Part shown: in pieces, positions 45,314-54,197 of the stretch | How positions within the stretch are numbered: the first letter of the stretch is position 1 | Layout of the letters: every line of letters begins with the position of its first letter | Source: Tateyamaria pelophila | GTDB lineage: Bacteria; Pseudomonadota; Alphaproteobacteria; Rhodobacterales; Rhodobacteraceae | NCBI RefSeq assembly: GCF_019966495.1 | Contig: NZ_JAIMIA010000007.1 | Location: 1 to 64,000 of the forward strand | Direction of reading: 5' to 3' | DNA: 64,000 nucleotides | The notes under the pieces: generated by a model | What the model saw: only the letters and a program-made list of their open reading frames with translations | Databases searched by the model: none | Told to the model about the DNA's origin: nothing | Made by a program: the position numbers and the translations under genes

Positions 45314-46417
45314 ATGACTGAGGTCGGGATTGGCATTCTCGGAGGCGGCTACATGGGCAAGGCGCATGCCGTCGCGATGTCGGCCGTGGGCGCTGTGTTC
45401 AATACACCCTTGCGCCCACGGCTTGAGATGGTGTGTGCGAGTTCCGAACTGAGCGCAGAGCGGTATCGTGCGCAATACGGGTTTTCGCGCGCGACGTCAG
45501 ATTGGGAAGCGCTGGTGGCCGATCCCAAAGTCGAAGCGCTGGTGATCGCGACCCCGCAAGGCACCCACCGCGCAGCCGCCGAGGCGGCCTTTGCCCTTGG
45601 CAAGCCGGTGTTTTGCGAAAAGCCATTGGGCGCGTCATTGGAGGACAGTCGCGCCATGGTCGCCGCCGCCGAGGCCAGCGGATGTGTCAACATGGTCGGG
45701 TTCAACTATATCCGGACGCCCGCCAGCCAGTTCGCTCGCCAGTTGATCGCTTCCGGCGAGATTGGCGAGATCACGTGGTTTCGCGGTGAGCATACCGAAG
45801 ATTTTCTGGCCGATCCGCAGTCCCCTGCGACGTGGCGTACAACGGGCATGGCCAATGGCACGATGGGTGATCTGGCCCCGCATATGATCAACGGTGCGTT
45901 GGCTCTGATCGGGCCGATTGCGCGCTTGATTGCCGAAGTCGAGACGGTGCATGCAACGCGCCCCGGCGGCACTGTCACCAATGATGACCACGCCCAGATG
46001 ATGTGCCGTTTTGAGAACGGCGCCATGGGGCAGATGTATTTCAGCCGCGTCGCGACAGGCCGCAAGATGGGCTATGCCTATGAAATTACGGGAACAAAGG
46101 GCGCGATCCGCTTTGATCAGGAAGATCAGAACGCGCTCTGGCTTTACCGGATGGAGGGGCCCGAGGCGACGCGTGGCTTTACGAGGATCCTGACGGGCCC
46201 TGCGCATCCCGATTATGAACCGTTTTGCCAAGGGCCGGGGCACGGCACCGGCTATCAGGATCAGATCATCATCGAGGCCAAGGACTTCCTGACGGCGATT
46301 GCCACCGGTCAATCGATCTGGCCCACCTTCCGCGACGGGATGGAGGTCAACCGCATCGTTGCCTGTGCCCTCGCGTCATCGACATCGAAAACCTGGCAGG
46401 ACGTGGCAACGTTCTAA
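45314..46417 (+). CDS. Gfo/Idh/MocA-family oxidoreductase (inositol locus, copy 1)
   Basis: A 367-aa NAD(P)-dependent dehydrogenase with GILGGGYMGKAHA at the N-terminus, VFCEKPLGAS (about residue 97) and a catalytic block MGDLAPHMINGALALIG. It is the first gene of the rightward iol arm and shares the LacI operator with iolD. Likely roles are a second inositol dehydrogenase (scyllo- or D-chiro-inositol) or an inositol-glycoside oxidase; sequence alone does not decide. Clearly distinct from the IolG at 39664. Confidence 0.83.
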   Translation: MTEVGIGILGGGYMGKAHAVAMSAVGAVFNTPLRPRLEMVCASSELSAERYRAQYGFSRATSDWEALVADPKVEALVIATPQGTHRAAAEAAFALGKPVFCEKPLGASLEDSRAMVAAAEASGCVNMVGFNYIRTPASQFARQLIASGEIGEITWFRGEHTEDFLADPQSPATWRTTGMANGTMGDLAPHMINGALALIGPIARLIAEVETVHATRPGGTVTNDDHAQMMCRFENGAMGQMYFSRVATGRKMGYAYEITGTKGAIRFDQEDQNALWLYRMEGPEATRGFTRILTGPAHPDYEPFCQGPGHGTGYQDQIIIEAKDFLTAIATGQSIWPTFRDGMEVNRIVACALASSTSKTWQDVATF

Positions 46418-46438
46418 GAACCTGAAAGTTAGTGCTAA

Positions 46439-47329
46439 ATGACGATCAAGATTGGCAATGCACCCTGTTCCTGGGGCATCGAATTTCCCAGCGACCCGTC
46501 CTATCCCACCTGGCAATCCGTTTTGGATCAATGCGCGGGGGCCGGATATAAGGGCATCGAACTGGGTCCCATCGGCTATATGCCCGAAGACCCGGCGATC
46601 CTCGCCCCGGCCCTGGCAGAGCGGGATCTGGAAATCATTGGCGGTGTCGTCTTTCGCGCCTTTCACGACCCCGAGATGTGGGACGACGTGATGGATGCGA
46701 GCGTGCGCACCTGCAAAGCCCTGACGGCGCATGGCGCACAGCACCTCGTGTTGATCGACAGTATTTCGCCGCGCCGCGCACCCACCGCTGGACGCGCCGC
46801 CGAGGCCGAGCAGATGGGCGCGGCAGAATGGACGGCCTACCGCGACCGCATCGCCACAATCGCCAGAATGGGGGCCGAAGACTACGGGTTGACCGTTGGC
46901 ATTCACGCCCACGCCGGCGGTTTCATGGATTTCGAGCCGGAGTTGGAGCGGTTGCTGGACGAGGTCGACGAAAGCATCCTCAAGATCTGTTTTGACACCG
47001 GCCATCACAGCTATGCGGGCTTTGATCCCGTCGCCTTTATGGATCGGCACATGGCGCGGATTTCCTACATGCATTTCAAGGACATCGATCCGGTCGTAAA
47101 GGCGGATGTGGTCGAGAAACGCACCGATTTCTACAAAGCTTGCGGGCAGGGTATTTTCTGTAATCTGGGTCAAGGGGATGTGGATTTCCCCGCCGTACGC
47201 CAGCGTTTGCTGGATGCGGGTTTTGATGGCTGGTGTACGGTAGAGCAAGACTGTGATCCGTCCATGCCGGGCACCCCGCTGGAAGACGCGCGGGCCAACC
47301 GTGAATACCTGCAATCCATTGGATTTTAA
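46439..47329 (+). CDS. iolE: TIM-barrel inosose dehydratase/isomerase, IolE-like
   Basis: A 296-aa AP-endonuclease-2-like TIM-barrel protein (xylose isomerase superfamily). Metal-site segments are VGIHAHAGGFMDFE, ICFDTGHHSYAGFDP and ISYMHFKDIDP, and the C-terminal QGDVDFPAVRQRLLDAGFDG, with the TVEQDCDP end, resembles IolE. The N-terminus GNAPCSWGIEF is closer to the IolI-like branch. As no other dehydratase gene is present here, myo-inosose-2 dehydratase is the best guess and inosose isomerase the alternative. It is 21 nt after the first Gfo/Idh gene. Confidence 0.75.
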   Translation: MTIKIGNAPCSWGIEFPSDPSYPTWQSVLDQCAGAGYKGIELGPIGYMPEDPAILAPALAERDLEIIGGVVFRAFHDPEMWDDVMDASVRTCKALTAHGAQHLVLIDSISPRRAPTAGRAAEAEQMGAAEWTAYRDRIATIARMGAEDYGLTVGIHAHAGGFMDFEPELERLLDEVDESILKICFDTGHHSYAGFDPVAFMDRHMARISYMHFKDIDPVVKADVVEKRTDFYKACGQGIFCNLGQGDVDFPAVRQRLLDAGFDGWCTVEQDCDPSMPGTPLEDARANREYLQSIGF

Positions 47330-47340
47330 GGACGAAACCT

Positions 47341-48480
47341 ATGGCAAAACTGAAATGGGGCATGATTGGCGGCGGCGAAGGCAGCCAGATCGGACCCGCG
47401 CACCGTCTGGGGGCGCAAGCGGACGGCTTGTTTGAATTCACCGCAGGTGCGCTGGATCACCGTGCCGAAGTGGGGCGGGAATATGCAATGCGCCTCGGTC
47501 TGGCCGAGGATCGCGCCTATGGCAGTTGGCAAGAGATGCTCGCCGCCGAGAAGCACCGCGATGACCGGGTTGATCTGGTGACGGTCGCCACGCCGAACGC
47601 GACGCATTTCGAAATCACCAAAGCCTTCCTTGAGGCCGGGATCAACGTGCTGTGCGAAAAGCCCATGACCATGAGCGTCGAAGAGGGCGAGGAGATTGTT
47701 CGCGTGGCCGCAGCCACCGGCAAGATCTGTGCGGTGAACTACTGCTATTCCGCCTATCCTATGGTCCGCCAGGCCCGCGCTATGGTGCGCGCAGGCGAGG
47801 TCGGCAAGGTGCGCCTTGTGGTCACCAACTTCAGCCATGGCCACCACGGCGACGCCACCGATGCAGACAATCCAAGGGTACGCTGGCGCTATGATCCGGC
47901 GATGGCCGGGGTATCGGGTCAGTTCGCCGATTGCGGCATTCACGCGTTGCATATGGCCAGTTTCATCTGTGACGATGAGGTCGAGAAACTCTCGGCAGAC
48001 TTTGCCTCGACCATCCCCAGCCGGGTGCTGGAAGACGACGCCATGGTGAATTTCCGCATGTCGGGCGGCACGGTCGGCAGACTCTGGACCTCATCCGTGG
48101 CCATTGGGCGCCAGCACGGTTTCGACATCCAGATATTCGGCGAAACCGGAGGGCTGCGGTGGGCGTCGGAACAGCCCAACCAGCTGATCTATACCCCCGT
48201 GGGCGGTCGCACCCAGATCATCGAAAAGGGTGAAGGCGGCCTGCATGAAGATGCGGCGCGCTTGTCGCGGGTGGCGATTGCGCATCCCGAAGGGTTCCCG
48301 CTCGCCGTGGCTAATATCTACTGCGATCTGGCCGACGCGATCCGTGGCGAAGCGCGCGATGGTCTGCCCAACGCATCGGATGGTGTCAGGTCCATCGCGG
48401 CGGTGCATACGGCCGTGGCGTCAGCCAGGGAAAATGGCGCGTGGATGGATGCAAGACCCCCAATGTTTGCGGGGGCGTAA
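47341..48480 (+). CDS. Gfo/Idh/MocA-family oxidoreductase (inositol locus, copy 2)
   Basis: A 379-aa dehydrogenase with N-terminal KWGMIGGGEGSQIGPAHRLG, EKP motif VLCEKPMTMS and catalytic block SGQFADCGIHALHMASFI. The SQIGPAHR opening is seen in a branch of larger Gfo/Idh proteins often found next to iolE-like genes. AAGGA lies 8 nt upstream of ATG 47341. It ends the rightward arm before a strong terminator. Substrate unknown; scyllo- or chiro-inositol oxidation or another inositol-derived step is likely. Confidence 0.83.
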   Translation: MAKLKWGMIGGGEGSQIGPAHRLGAQADGLFEFTAGALDHRAEVGREYAMRLGLAEDRAYGSWQEMLAAEKHRDDRVDLVTVATPNATHFEITKAFLEAGINVLCEKPMTMSVEEGEEIVRVAAATGKICAVNYCYSAYPMVRQARAMVRAGEVGKVRLVVTNFSHGHHGDATDADNPRVRWRYDPAMAGVSGQFADCGIHALHMASFICDDEVEKLSADFASTIPSRVLEDDAMVNFRMSGGTVGRLWTSSVAIGRQHGFDIQIFGETGGLRWASEQPNQLIYTPVGGRTQIIEKGEGGLHEDAARLSRVAIAHPEGFPLAVANIYCDLADAIRGEARDGLPNASDGVRSIAAVHTAVASARENGAWMDARPPMFAGA

Positions 48481-48527
48481 GGGCCATCCAGTCATTCCGG
48501 TCTGAGGCTGATCATTTAATGTCTCCG

Positions 48528-48567
48528 ACTGCGGGCGCGCAAAGCATGGACTTTGCGCGCCCGCAGT
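48528..48567. terminator. Strong bidirectional terminator hairpin
   Basis: CTGCGGGCGCGCAAAG (48529-48544) and CTTTGCGCGCCCGCAG (48551-48566) form a perfect 16-bp stem, 17 bp with the flanking A-T pair, and a 6-nt loop. It lies between the convergent Gfo/Idh and LacI genes and is followed by the A+T-rich TAAATAATT. Confidence 0.85.
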
Positions 48568-48622
48568 AAATAATTTGGCAGTCTCGCGCATCGACAGAAG
48601 CCTCTTTAAATATAGACTATTT

Positions 48623-49648
48623 TCAGATGATTGTTGTGTCTGATACCGGGCTTTTTATTGGGCGCAACGTGCCGCGCTCAATGATCTTGCAGGCAAAAAT
48701 GCGATGCTCCGGATAGCGATCGGGATCGTCCAGCGTGCCGGACACCAGTTCGATCGAGGACGCGACAATCTGCTGGATCGGCTGGCGGATCGTGGTCAGG
48801 TTGATGTTTGCCCAGCCAGCCATACTCATGTCGTTCAGCCCGATAATGCCGATGTCATCGGGAACGGACAGGCCGTGATCCTGGATCGCCGAGAGTGCGC
48901 CGATCGAAAGCACATCATCGCCACAAAAATACGCTTCGGCGGTAGGCTCTTTTAGCAGGCGCAGCATTTCCTGCCGCCCTGCGTCAAAGCTGTACGCGTC
49001 CGCCAGGGACGTGGTGGCCGTCACGCCGGGGTGCTTGGCGATCTCGGCCAAAAAGCCTTCCATACGGTCCTGGGTCGAGGTGGCATCCGCGGGGCCACCC
49101 ATAAAGCCGACCCTTTCGTAGCCGCGTTCAACAAGCGTATGCGCGGCCATACGCCCCGCCTCGACGTTGTCGATGCCGACCACATGGGCCATCGGCGCGC
49201 GGGTCGGGCGGCCAAAAACCCGGACGACAGGGATGCCCGCGTCCCGGAACGCCTTGGCGAAGCCGGGGGGCAGGGTGGACGACGCGACGATCACACCATC
49301 CGCCGAGTACTGACGCATCATCTTGACCGAGTTTGCGGGATCGGTTTCATCGGTCAGGTTCACCAGCAGGGGGCGCAAACCCCTGTCCTGCAATCCGCGT
49401 GTGAACAGATCGAATACCTCGAGAAAAATCGGGTTGTGGAAGTTGTTGGATACAAGGCCGATCAGCTTGGTGCGGCCGGTCGTCAGGCTGGACGCAAGTG
49501 CATTGGGGCTGTAACCTAGCTCTTTCGCCGCTTTTTCCACCCTTTGGCGCATCTTGGCGGACACCGACGCACCGTCTGTGAACGTCCGCGATACCGCAGA
49601 GCGGGACACGCCCGCGCGTTCTGCAACATCTTTCAGCGTTGTGACCAT
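48623..49648 (-). CDS. LacI-family regulator of inositol genes
   Basis: A 341-aa LacI/GalR-family repressor. The helix-turn-helix and hinge are TLKDVAERAGVSRSAVSRTFTDGASVS and AAKELGYSPNALASSLTTGRTKLIGL, and the rest is a periplasmic-binding-type effector domain with VGIDNVEAGRMAAHTLVERG. ATG 49648 places the HTH at residue 3 as normal; the upstream in-frame extension is rejected. It sits between the catabolic and transport genes and faces the shared operator at 49743, so autoregulation and control of both iol promoters are likely. The effector is unknown. Confidence 0.9.
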   Translation of the reverse strand: MVTTLKDVAERAGVSRSAVSRTFTDGASVSAKMRQRVEKAAKELGYSPNALASSLTTGRTKLIGLVSNNFHNPIFLEVFDLFTRGLQDRGLRPLLVNLTDETDPANSVKMMRQYSADGVIVASSTLPPGFAKAFRDAGIPVVRVFGRPTRAPMAHVVGIDNVEAGRMAAHTLVERGYERVGFMGGPADATSTQDRMEGFLAEIAKHPGVTATTSLADAYSFDAGRQEMLRLLKEPTAEAYFCGDDVLSIGALSAIQDHGLSVPDDIGIIGLNDMSMAGWANINLTTIRQPIQQIVASSIELVSGTLDDPDRYPEHRIFACKIIERGTLRPIKSPVSDTTII

Positions 49649-49742
49649 GACAGGTAAAATCCTATTCCGAACGCTCGAATTCGATACCCAATCGATAGAC
49701 TGGCCTTGTGGCAGAAGGGAAGCCTGCAATTATGTGAAACAT

Positions 49743-49760
49743 TTTGCAACCGATTGCAAA
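49743..49760. promoter_or_regulatory. LacI-type operator between the regulator and the importer
   Basis: TTTGCAACCGATTGCAAA, an 18-bp near-perfect palindrome (only the central pair of positions breaks symmetry). It is 87 nt before the binding-protein gene and 95 nt from the lacI-type gene start. It is nearly the same as the site at 45268-45285, linking importer and catabolic operons in one regulon. Confidence 0.78.
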
Positions 49761-49846
49761 TTTTTACACGATGTGCTTAGCTTGAGTCGAAAGCGCAGGC
49801 CCCGTCTGCGCTTTAACCAATCATTTGGGAACTCAGGGAGAGAGAC

Positions 49847-50797
49847 ATGAAATCACTATTCAAGAGCGTCGCGCTTGCGACGGCCATGGTGGCCGCGCCG
49901 CTGCTGGTCGCGACAACCGCGTCCGCAGAAGGCGAGAAGTACATTCTGGTCAGCCACGCACCGGACAGCGACAGCTGGTGGAACACGATCAAGAACGGTA
50001 TCGCGCTGGCAGGCGAACAGATGGGCGTCGAGGTGGAATACCGCAATCCGCCCACCGGTGACCTTGCCGATATGGCGCGGATCATCGACCAGGCGGCCGC
50101 GTCCGGCCCCAACGGCATCATCACGACACTGGCCGATTTCGACGTGCTGAGCGGCCCGATCATGGATGCGGTCGCCTCTGGCGTCGACGTCATCATCATG
50201 AATTCGGGCACCCCCGATCAGGCGCGCGAAGTGGGTGCGTTGATGTATGTGGGTCAGCCTGAATATGACGCGGGCTATGCCGCCGGTCTGCGGGCCAAGG
50301 GGGACGGCGTCGCCAGCTTCTTGTGCGTGAACCACTATATCTCTTCGCCCTCGTCGACCGAGCGCTGTCAGGGCTTTGCCGACGGTCTGGGTGTAGATCT
50401 GGGCAACCAGATGATCGATTCCGGTCAGGACCCGGCAGAGGTCAAGAACCGCGTTCTGGCCTATCTGTCCGCAAATCCTGATACCGATGCGGTTCTGACA
50501 CTTGGGCCGACATCTGCTGATCCGACCCTGTTGGCACTGGCCGAAAACGGCCTCGCCGGTGACATCTATTTCGGCACCTTCGATCTGGGCACCGATATCG
50601 TACAGGGCATCAAGGATGGCGTGATCAATTGGGGCATCGACCAACAGCCCTTCCTGCAGGCCTATCTGCCGGTTGTGGTGATGACCAATTATCACCGTTA
50701 CGGCGTTCTGCCGGGCAACAACATCAACTCCGGCCCCGGCTTTGTCACGGCGGATGGTTTGACCAAAGTCGAAGAGTTCGCCGGTCAGTACCGGTAA
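49847..50797 (+). CDS. Ribose-type ABC transporter substrate-binding protein (probable inositol)
   Basis: A 316-aa periplasmic binding protein of the Peripla_BP_4 family. The signal peptide is MKSLFKSVALATAMVAAPLL with cleavage near ASAEG. The mature protein starts KYILVSHAPDSDSWWNTIKNGIALAGEQMG. GINSGPG-like ending NNINSGPGFVTADGLTKVEEF is typical of this binding-protein branch. The shared LacI palindrome and neighbours point to myo-inositol as ligand (IbpA-like). A terminator-like hairpin follows at 50814. Confidence 0.87.
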   Translation: MKSLFKSVALATAMVAAPLLVATTASAEGEKYILVSHAPDSDSWWNTIKNGIALAGEQMGVEVEYRNPPTGDLADMARIIDQAAASGPNGIITTLADFDVLSGPIMDAVASGVDVIIMNSGTPDQAREVGALMYVGQPEYDAGYAAGLRAKGDGVASFLCVNHYISSPSSTERCQGFADGLGVDLGNQMIDSGQDPAEVKNRVLAYLSANPDTDAVLTLGPTSADPTLLALAENGLAGDIYFGTFDLGTDIVQGIKDGVINWGIDQQPFLQAYLPVVVMTNYHRYGVLPGNNINSGPGFVTADGLTKVEEFAGQYR

Positions 50798-50813
50798 CTC
50801 CGAACGAAACGAG

Positions 50814-50849
50814 GGGCGGGTCTGCGCAATCGCGGTACCCGCCCTTTTT
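50814..50849 (+). terminator. Terminator-like hairpin after the inositol binding-protein gene
   Basis: GGGCGGGT (50814-50821) pairs with ACCCGCCC (50837-50844), with an inner GCG/CGC pairing, followed by TTTTT (50845-50849). It lies 16 nt past the binding-protein stop and 66 nt before the permease, so it should reduce transcription into the permease and ATPase genes. Confidence 0.75.
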
Positions 50850-50915
50850 CGTATACACACGGCGACCGTTTTGGCCACGCCGTGAGCCAGCCACATTTTC
50901 AGCAGGATGAATCTC

Positions 50916-52028
50916 ATGTCAGACGCCTCACCCGCAGATGAACGCGTAAAGGACATTTCGCGTTTCCGAAAAGCGCTGATCCGCCCGGAATTGGGAGGCA
51001 TGGTGGGAACCGTGGCTGTCTTTACCTTCTTTTTGCTGTTCGCCTTCGACAGCGGCATGTTCAACGCCCAAGGCATCATGAACTGGTCCGTGGTATCCGC
51101 GCAATTCGTGATCATTGCCGTGGGGGCGTGTCTGCTCATGATTGCGGGCGAATTCGATCTGTCGGTGGGGTCGATGATCGGCTTTGCGGGCATGATGATC
51201 GCCATTTTCGGCGTCACACTGGAATGGCCGATGTGGAGCGCGATCATGATCACTTTCGTGATCTGCATCACTTTCGGCGCGCTCAATGGCTATATTGTTG
51301 TGCGCACCGGACTGCCCAGTTTTATCGTCACGCTGGCCACGCTGTTCATTCTGCGCGGCTTTACCATTTTCATCCCGCAAACGCTTGAGCGCAAGACCAT
51401 CATCGGCGGCATCCGCGATGTCGCAGAGGGCGACTGGCTGGCGCCCGTCTTCGGTGGCAAGATCCTGGGTGGTTTGTTCACCTGGATGGGCGATGCGGGC
51501 ATCATCGGCGTGTTCGAGCGCGGCACACGCGAAGGGCAGCCTGTTGTCGACGGTATCCCGATGCTGATCGTCTGGGCCTTTGCGCTGATCATCTTTGGGC
51601 ACATCCTGTTGACGCGTACCCGGTTTGGCAACTGGATCTTTGCTTCGGGCGGTGACGCGGATGCGGCGCGCAATTCGGGCGTCCCTGTCAACAAGGTCAA
51701 GATCCTGATGTTCATGTTCACCGCCTGCTGTGCGACGATTTTCGCCACCTGTCAGGTGATGGAGTTCGGCTCCGCCGGGGCGGACCGGGGACTGCTGAAA
51801 GAATTCGAAGCGATCATCGCGGTGGTCATCGGCGGCGCGTTGCTGACAGGTGGATATGGCTCCGTCATCGGGGCAGCCCTGGGGGCGCTCATCTTTGGCG
51901 TGGTTCAGCAGGGCCTGTTCTTTGCGGGCGTCGAAAGCTCGCTGTTCCGGGTGTTCCTGGGGGTTATCCTGCTCTTTGCGGTGATCCTGAACACTTATAT
52001 CCGTCGCATCATCACGGGGGAGCGTTGA
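50916..52028 (+). CDS. Ribose-type ABC permease (probable inositol)
   Basis: A 370-aa permease of the RbsC/XylH family with about ten hydrophobic segments. CLLMIAGEFDLSVGSMIGFAGMM is the family signature and ALLTGGYGSVIGAALGALIFG the C-terminal one. A periplasmic insertion around residues 155-210 (TLERKTIIGGIRDVAEGDW) makes it longer than RbsC. ATG 50916 is favoured because AGGA is 8 nt upstream; ATG 50907, two codons of which overlap that site, is the alternative. Confidence 0.87.
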   Translation: MSDASPADERVKDISRFRKALIRPELGGMVGTVAVFTFFLLFAFDSGMFNAQGIMNWSVVSAQFVIIAVGACLLMIAGEFDLSVGSMIGFAGMMIAIFGVTLEWPMWSAIMITFVICITFGALNGYIVVRTGLPSFIVTLATLFILRGFTIFIPQTLERKTIIGGIRDVAEGDWLAPVFGGKILGGLFTWMGDAGIIGVFERGTREGQPVVDGIPMLIVWAFALIIFGHILLTRTRFGNWIFASGGDADAARNSGVPVNKVKILMFMFTACCATIFATCQVMEFGSAGADRGLLKEFEAIIAVVIGGALLTGGYGSVIGAALGALIFGVVQQGLFFAGVESSLFRVFLGVILLFAVILNTYIRRIITGER

Positions 52029-52029
52029 T

Positions 52030-52809
52030 ATGTCTGATCCTATCATCCAGATGAAGAATATCGAGAAACACTTCGGCAGCGTGATCGCACTGGCCGGGGT
52101 ATCGGTCGACGTGTTTGCGGGGGAATGCCACTGCTTGCTGGGCGACAACGGCGCGGGCAAGTCCACCTTTATCAAGACCATGTCGGGCGTGCACAAACCC
52201 ACCGCTGGCGAGATCATATTCGAGGGGCAGCCGATGGATTTCGCGGACCCGCGCGATGCGATTGCCGCGGGCATTGCGACCGTGCACCAGCATCTGGCGA
52301 TGATCCCGCTGATGTCGGTCAGCCGGAACTTTTTCATGGGCAATGAGCCGACAAAGAAAGTCGCGGGCTTCAACTTCTTTGATCATGAGCACGCCAATAC
52401 CGTCACCATGCAGGAAATGCGGGCCATGGGCATCAACCTGCGCGGCCCGGATCAGGCGGTGGGCACCTTGTCGGGGGGGGAGCGCCAGACCGTTGCCATT
52501 GCCCGTGCGGTGCATTTCGGAGCCAAGGTGTTGATCCTTGATGAACCGACCTCGGCCTTGGGTGTGCGCCAGACGGCGAACGTCCTGGCCACCATCGACA
52601 GGGTGCGCAAACAAGGGATCGCCGTCGTCTTTATCACCCACAATGTGCGGCATGCCATGGCCGTGGGCGACCGGTTCACCGTGTTGAACCGGGGCCAGAC
52701 ACTGGGCACCGCCGCGCGCGGCGAGATCACACCCGAAGAGTTGCAGGACATGATGGCCGGCGGGCAGGAGATGGCGACGCTGGAAGGAAGCCTTGGCGGG
52801 ACCGTCTGA
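52030..52809 (+). CDS. Single-domain ABC ATPase of ribose-type importer (probable inositol)
   Basis: A 259-aa ATPase of the FrcA type, with only one nucleotide-binding domain, unlike the double RhaT. Motifs: Walker A LLGDNGAGKST, Q-loop ATVHQHLAMIPL, signature TLSGGERQTVAIARAV, Walker B VLILDEPTSALG, His switch FITHNVRH. It starts 1 nt after the permease stop and closes the importer operon. As a homodimer it would serve the permease at 50916. Confidence 0.9.
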   Translation: MSDPIIQMKNIEKHFGSVIALAGVSVDVFAGECHCLLGDNGAGKSTFIKTMSGVHKPTAGEIIFEGQPMDFADPRDAIAAGIATVHQHLAMIPLMSVSRNFFMGNEPTKKVAGFNFFDHEHANTVTMQEMRAMGINLRGPDQAVGTLSGGERQTVAIARAVHFGAKVLILDEPTSALGVRQTANVLATIDRVRKQGIAVVFITHNVRHAMAVGDRFTVLNRGQTLGTAARGEITPEELQDMMAGGQEMATLEGSLGGTV

Positions 52810-52836
52810 CCTTTATCGCACAGTGCAGCGGTTTTT

Positions 52837-54006
52837 TTACGGTCGTTGCCGGTCGGCGATCTGGTCGAGGGCGGTGCCGAAGTCCAAAGCCGACATCCCG
52901 TTGCGTAATCCACGATGAAACAGGGCCTTTTGCGTCTCCGGCGCAAGGCCGCCAATGGGCGGATCGCTATCCAGATTGGTGGGAAAGGAGTAACCCTCGG
53001 CGCAGGATGCAATGGCTGCCGCCACATCGGCCCGGGACAGGGCGGATGCCTGCGCGGAAGGATAAAGTGCTATGCACATCGCGCGCCGATCAAGCGTTTC
53101 CATGGCTCGCCCAAAGGCGGACGACACCTGAAGCAGGTTTGCCATACGGTGGATATCCGCGCTGGTATTGGCTCCGGCCGCATGAAAGAGCGCGGGGTTG
53201 AAGAACAGAGCATCGCCCTTGGACAGGGGTAATTGCACGTAATTCTCTTCGAAACACGCCCGGAACTCGGGAAAGCGCCACGCAGCATATCCGGCCCGGA
53301 ACATTTGTGAAAACGGCAAGAGCTTGGTCGGACCGCTTTCGATCGGCATATCGCAATGGGCCACCGCCCCCTGCAACGTGAGCGCCGGGGTCAGGTCGTG
53401 CACATGGGCTGGATATTGCGCGCTGACCTCGGCGGACTGGAACCCCAGATGATAATCGCGATGCGCCTGCTGTGCCGCTCCGCCGGGATGCACCACATTC
53501 ACCTGCGCCGTCATCTGGTAGTTCGGACCCAGCCAGGCTTCGGACACCGCCTCGATGGCCGTGTTCCCGAAGTAGCGCAGAAAGACATCCGGGGCGCGCA
53601 GGCACAGCTTCTGGCTTGAATTCCAGATCCGGTCATTGGCGCCGGAGGCTGCAAAGTGATCGCCTCCACCTCCGCTGGCCTGTTTTTCTTCGGCGATAAC
53701 AGCCTCGTAAATCGCGGTGGCCTCATCCAGCACGCGGGTATTGGCGTAAGCGCCTTTCAAGACCAGAACACCGGGGCCGGACATCAGCACACCGGCCCAC
53801 TCGGCCATCAGGGCGGCACGTGCGTCCCGTTCCTCTAGCGACGGCCGCAATCGGGCCATGTCATAGATCGGAATGGCGTTCTGAACGTCGTCGGCATGGG
53901 CCAGCGTGCTGGTGTCCGCATTCTGACCGATCAGGGCCTTGAACGCGGCGATGTCGCAATCAGCCTCCGAGAAGTATCCGGTGCTATGGTGCTTCTGATC
54001 CTTCAT
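52837..54006 (-). CDS. Phytanoyl-CoA dioxygenase (PhyH)-family protein
   Basis: A 389-aa Fe(II)/2-oxoglutarate-dependent oxygenase-like protein. The iron-binding H-x-D is in AAQQAHRDYHLGFQ (about residue 180), and a distal His is in FNPALFHAAGANTSADIHRMANLLQ, with Arg nearby for 2-oxoglutarate. The gene is longer than minimal PhyH proteins by N- and C-terminal extensions. ATG 54006 has AAGGA 8 nt upstream; a GTG at 54021 is less likely. The substrate is unknown. It is 191 bp downstream of an MmgE/PrpD gene on the same strand and convergent with the inositol importer. Confidence 0.85.
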   Translation of the reverse strand: MKDQKHHSTGYFSEADCDIAAFKALIGQNADTSTLAHADDVQNAIPIYDMARLRPSLEERDARAALMAEWAGVLMSGPGVLVLKGAYANTRVLDEATAIYEAVIAEEKQASGGGGDHFAASGANDRIWNSSQKLCLRAPDVFLRYFGNTAIEAVSEAWLGPNYQMTAQVNVVHPGGAAQQAHRDYHLGFQSAEVSAQYPAHVHDLTPALTLQGAVAHCDMPIESGPTKLLPFSQMFRAGYAAWRFPEFRACFEENYVQLPLSKGDALFFNPALFHAAGANTSADIHRMANLLQVSSAFGRAMETLDRRAMCIALYPSAQASALSRADVAAAIASCAEGYSFPTNLDSDPPIGGLAPETQKALFHRGLRNGMSALDFGTALDQIADRQRP

Positions 54007-54197
54007 GGCGCTTTCCTTCACCTTTGCGCAACATGTCTTGCTTGCGCGTCAGCGTGACAGATTCCACAGGAACAGTCCAAGGAAAGCACCTTCCTATCCG
54101 TCGCGGATGGACGCGCCGTATCCGTCGACATGCACCTGCGCCGCCAGTCCCGTCGGTGGGGGTGTTCAGGGGTCATATGCGCAGCGCGCCGACCAGA

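Noticed and set aside
49856-52373. Two very long minus-strand open frames opposite the inositol importer
   Set aside because: Both are shadows of well-conserved binding-protein, permease and ATPase genes; the length follows from third-position G+C bias.
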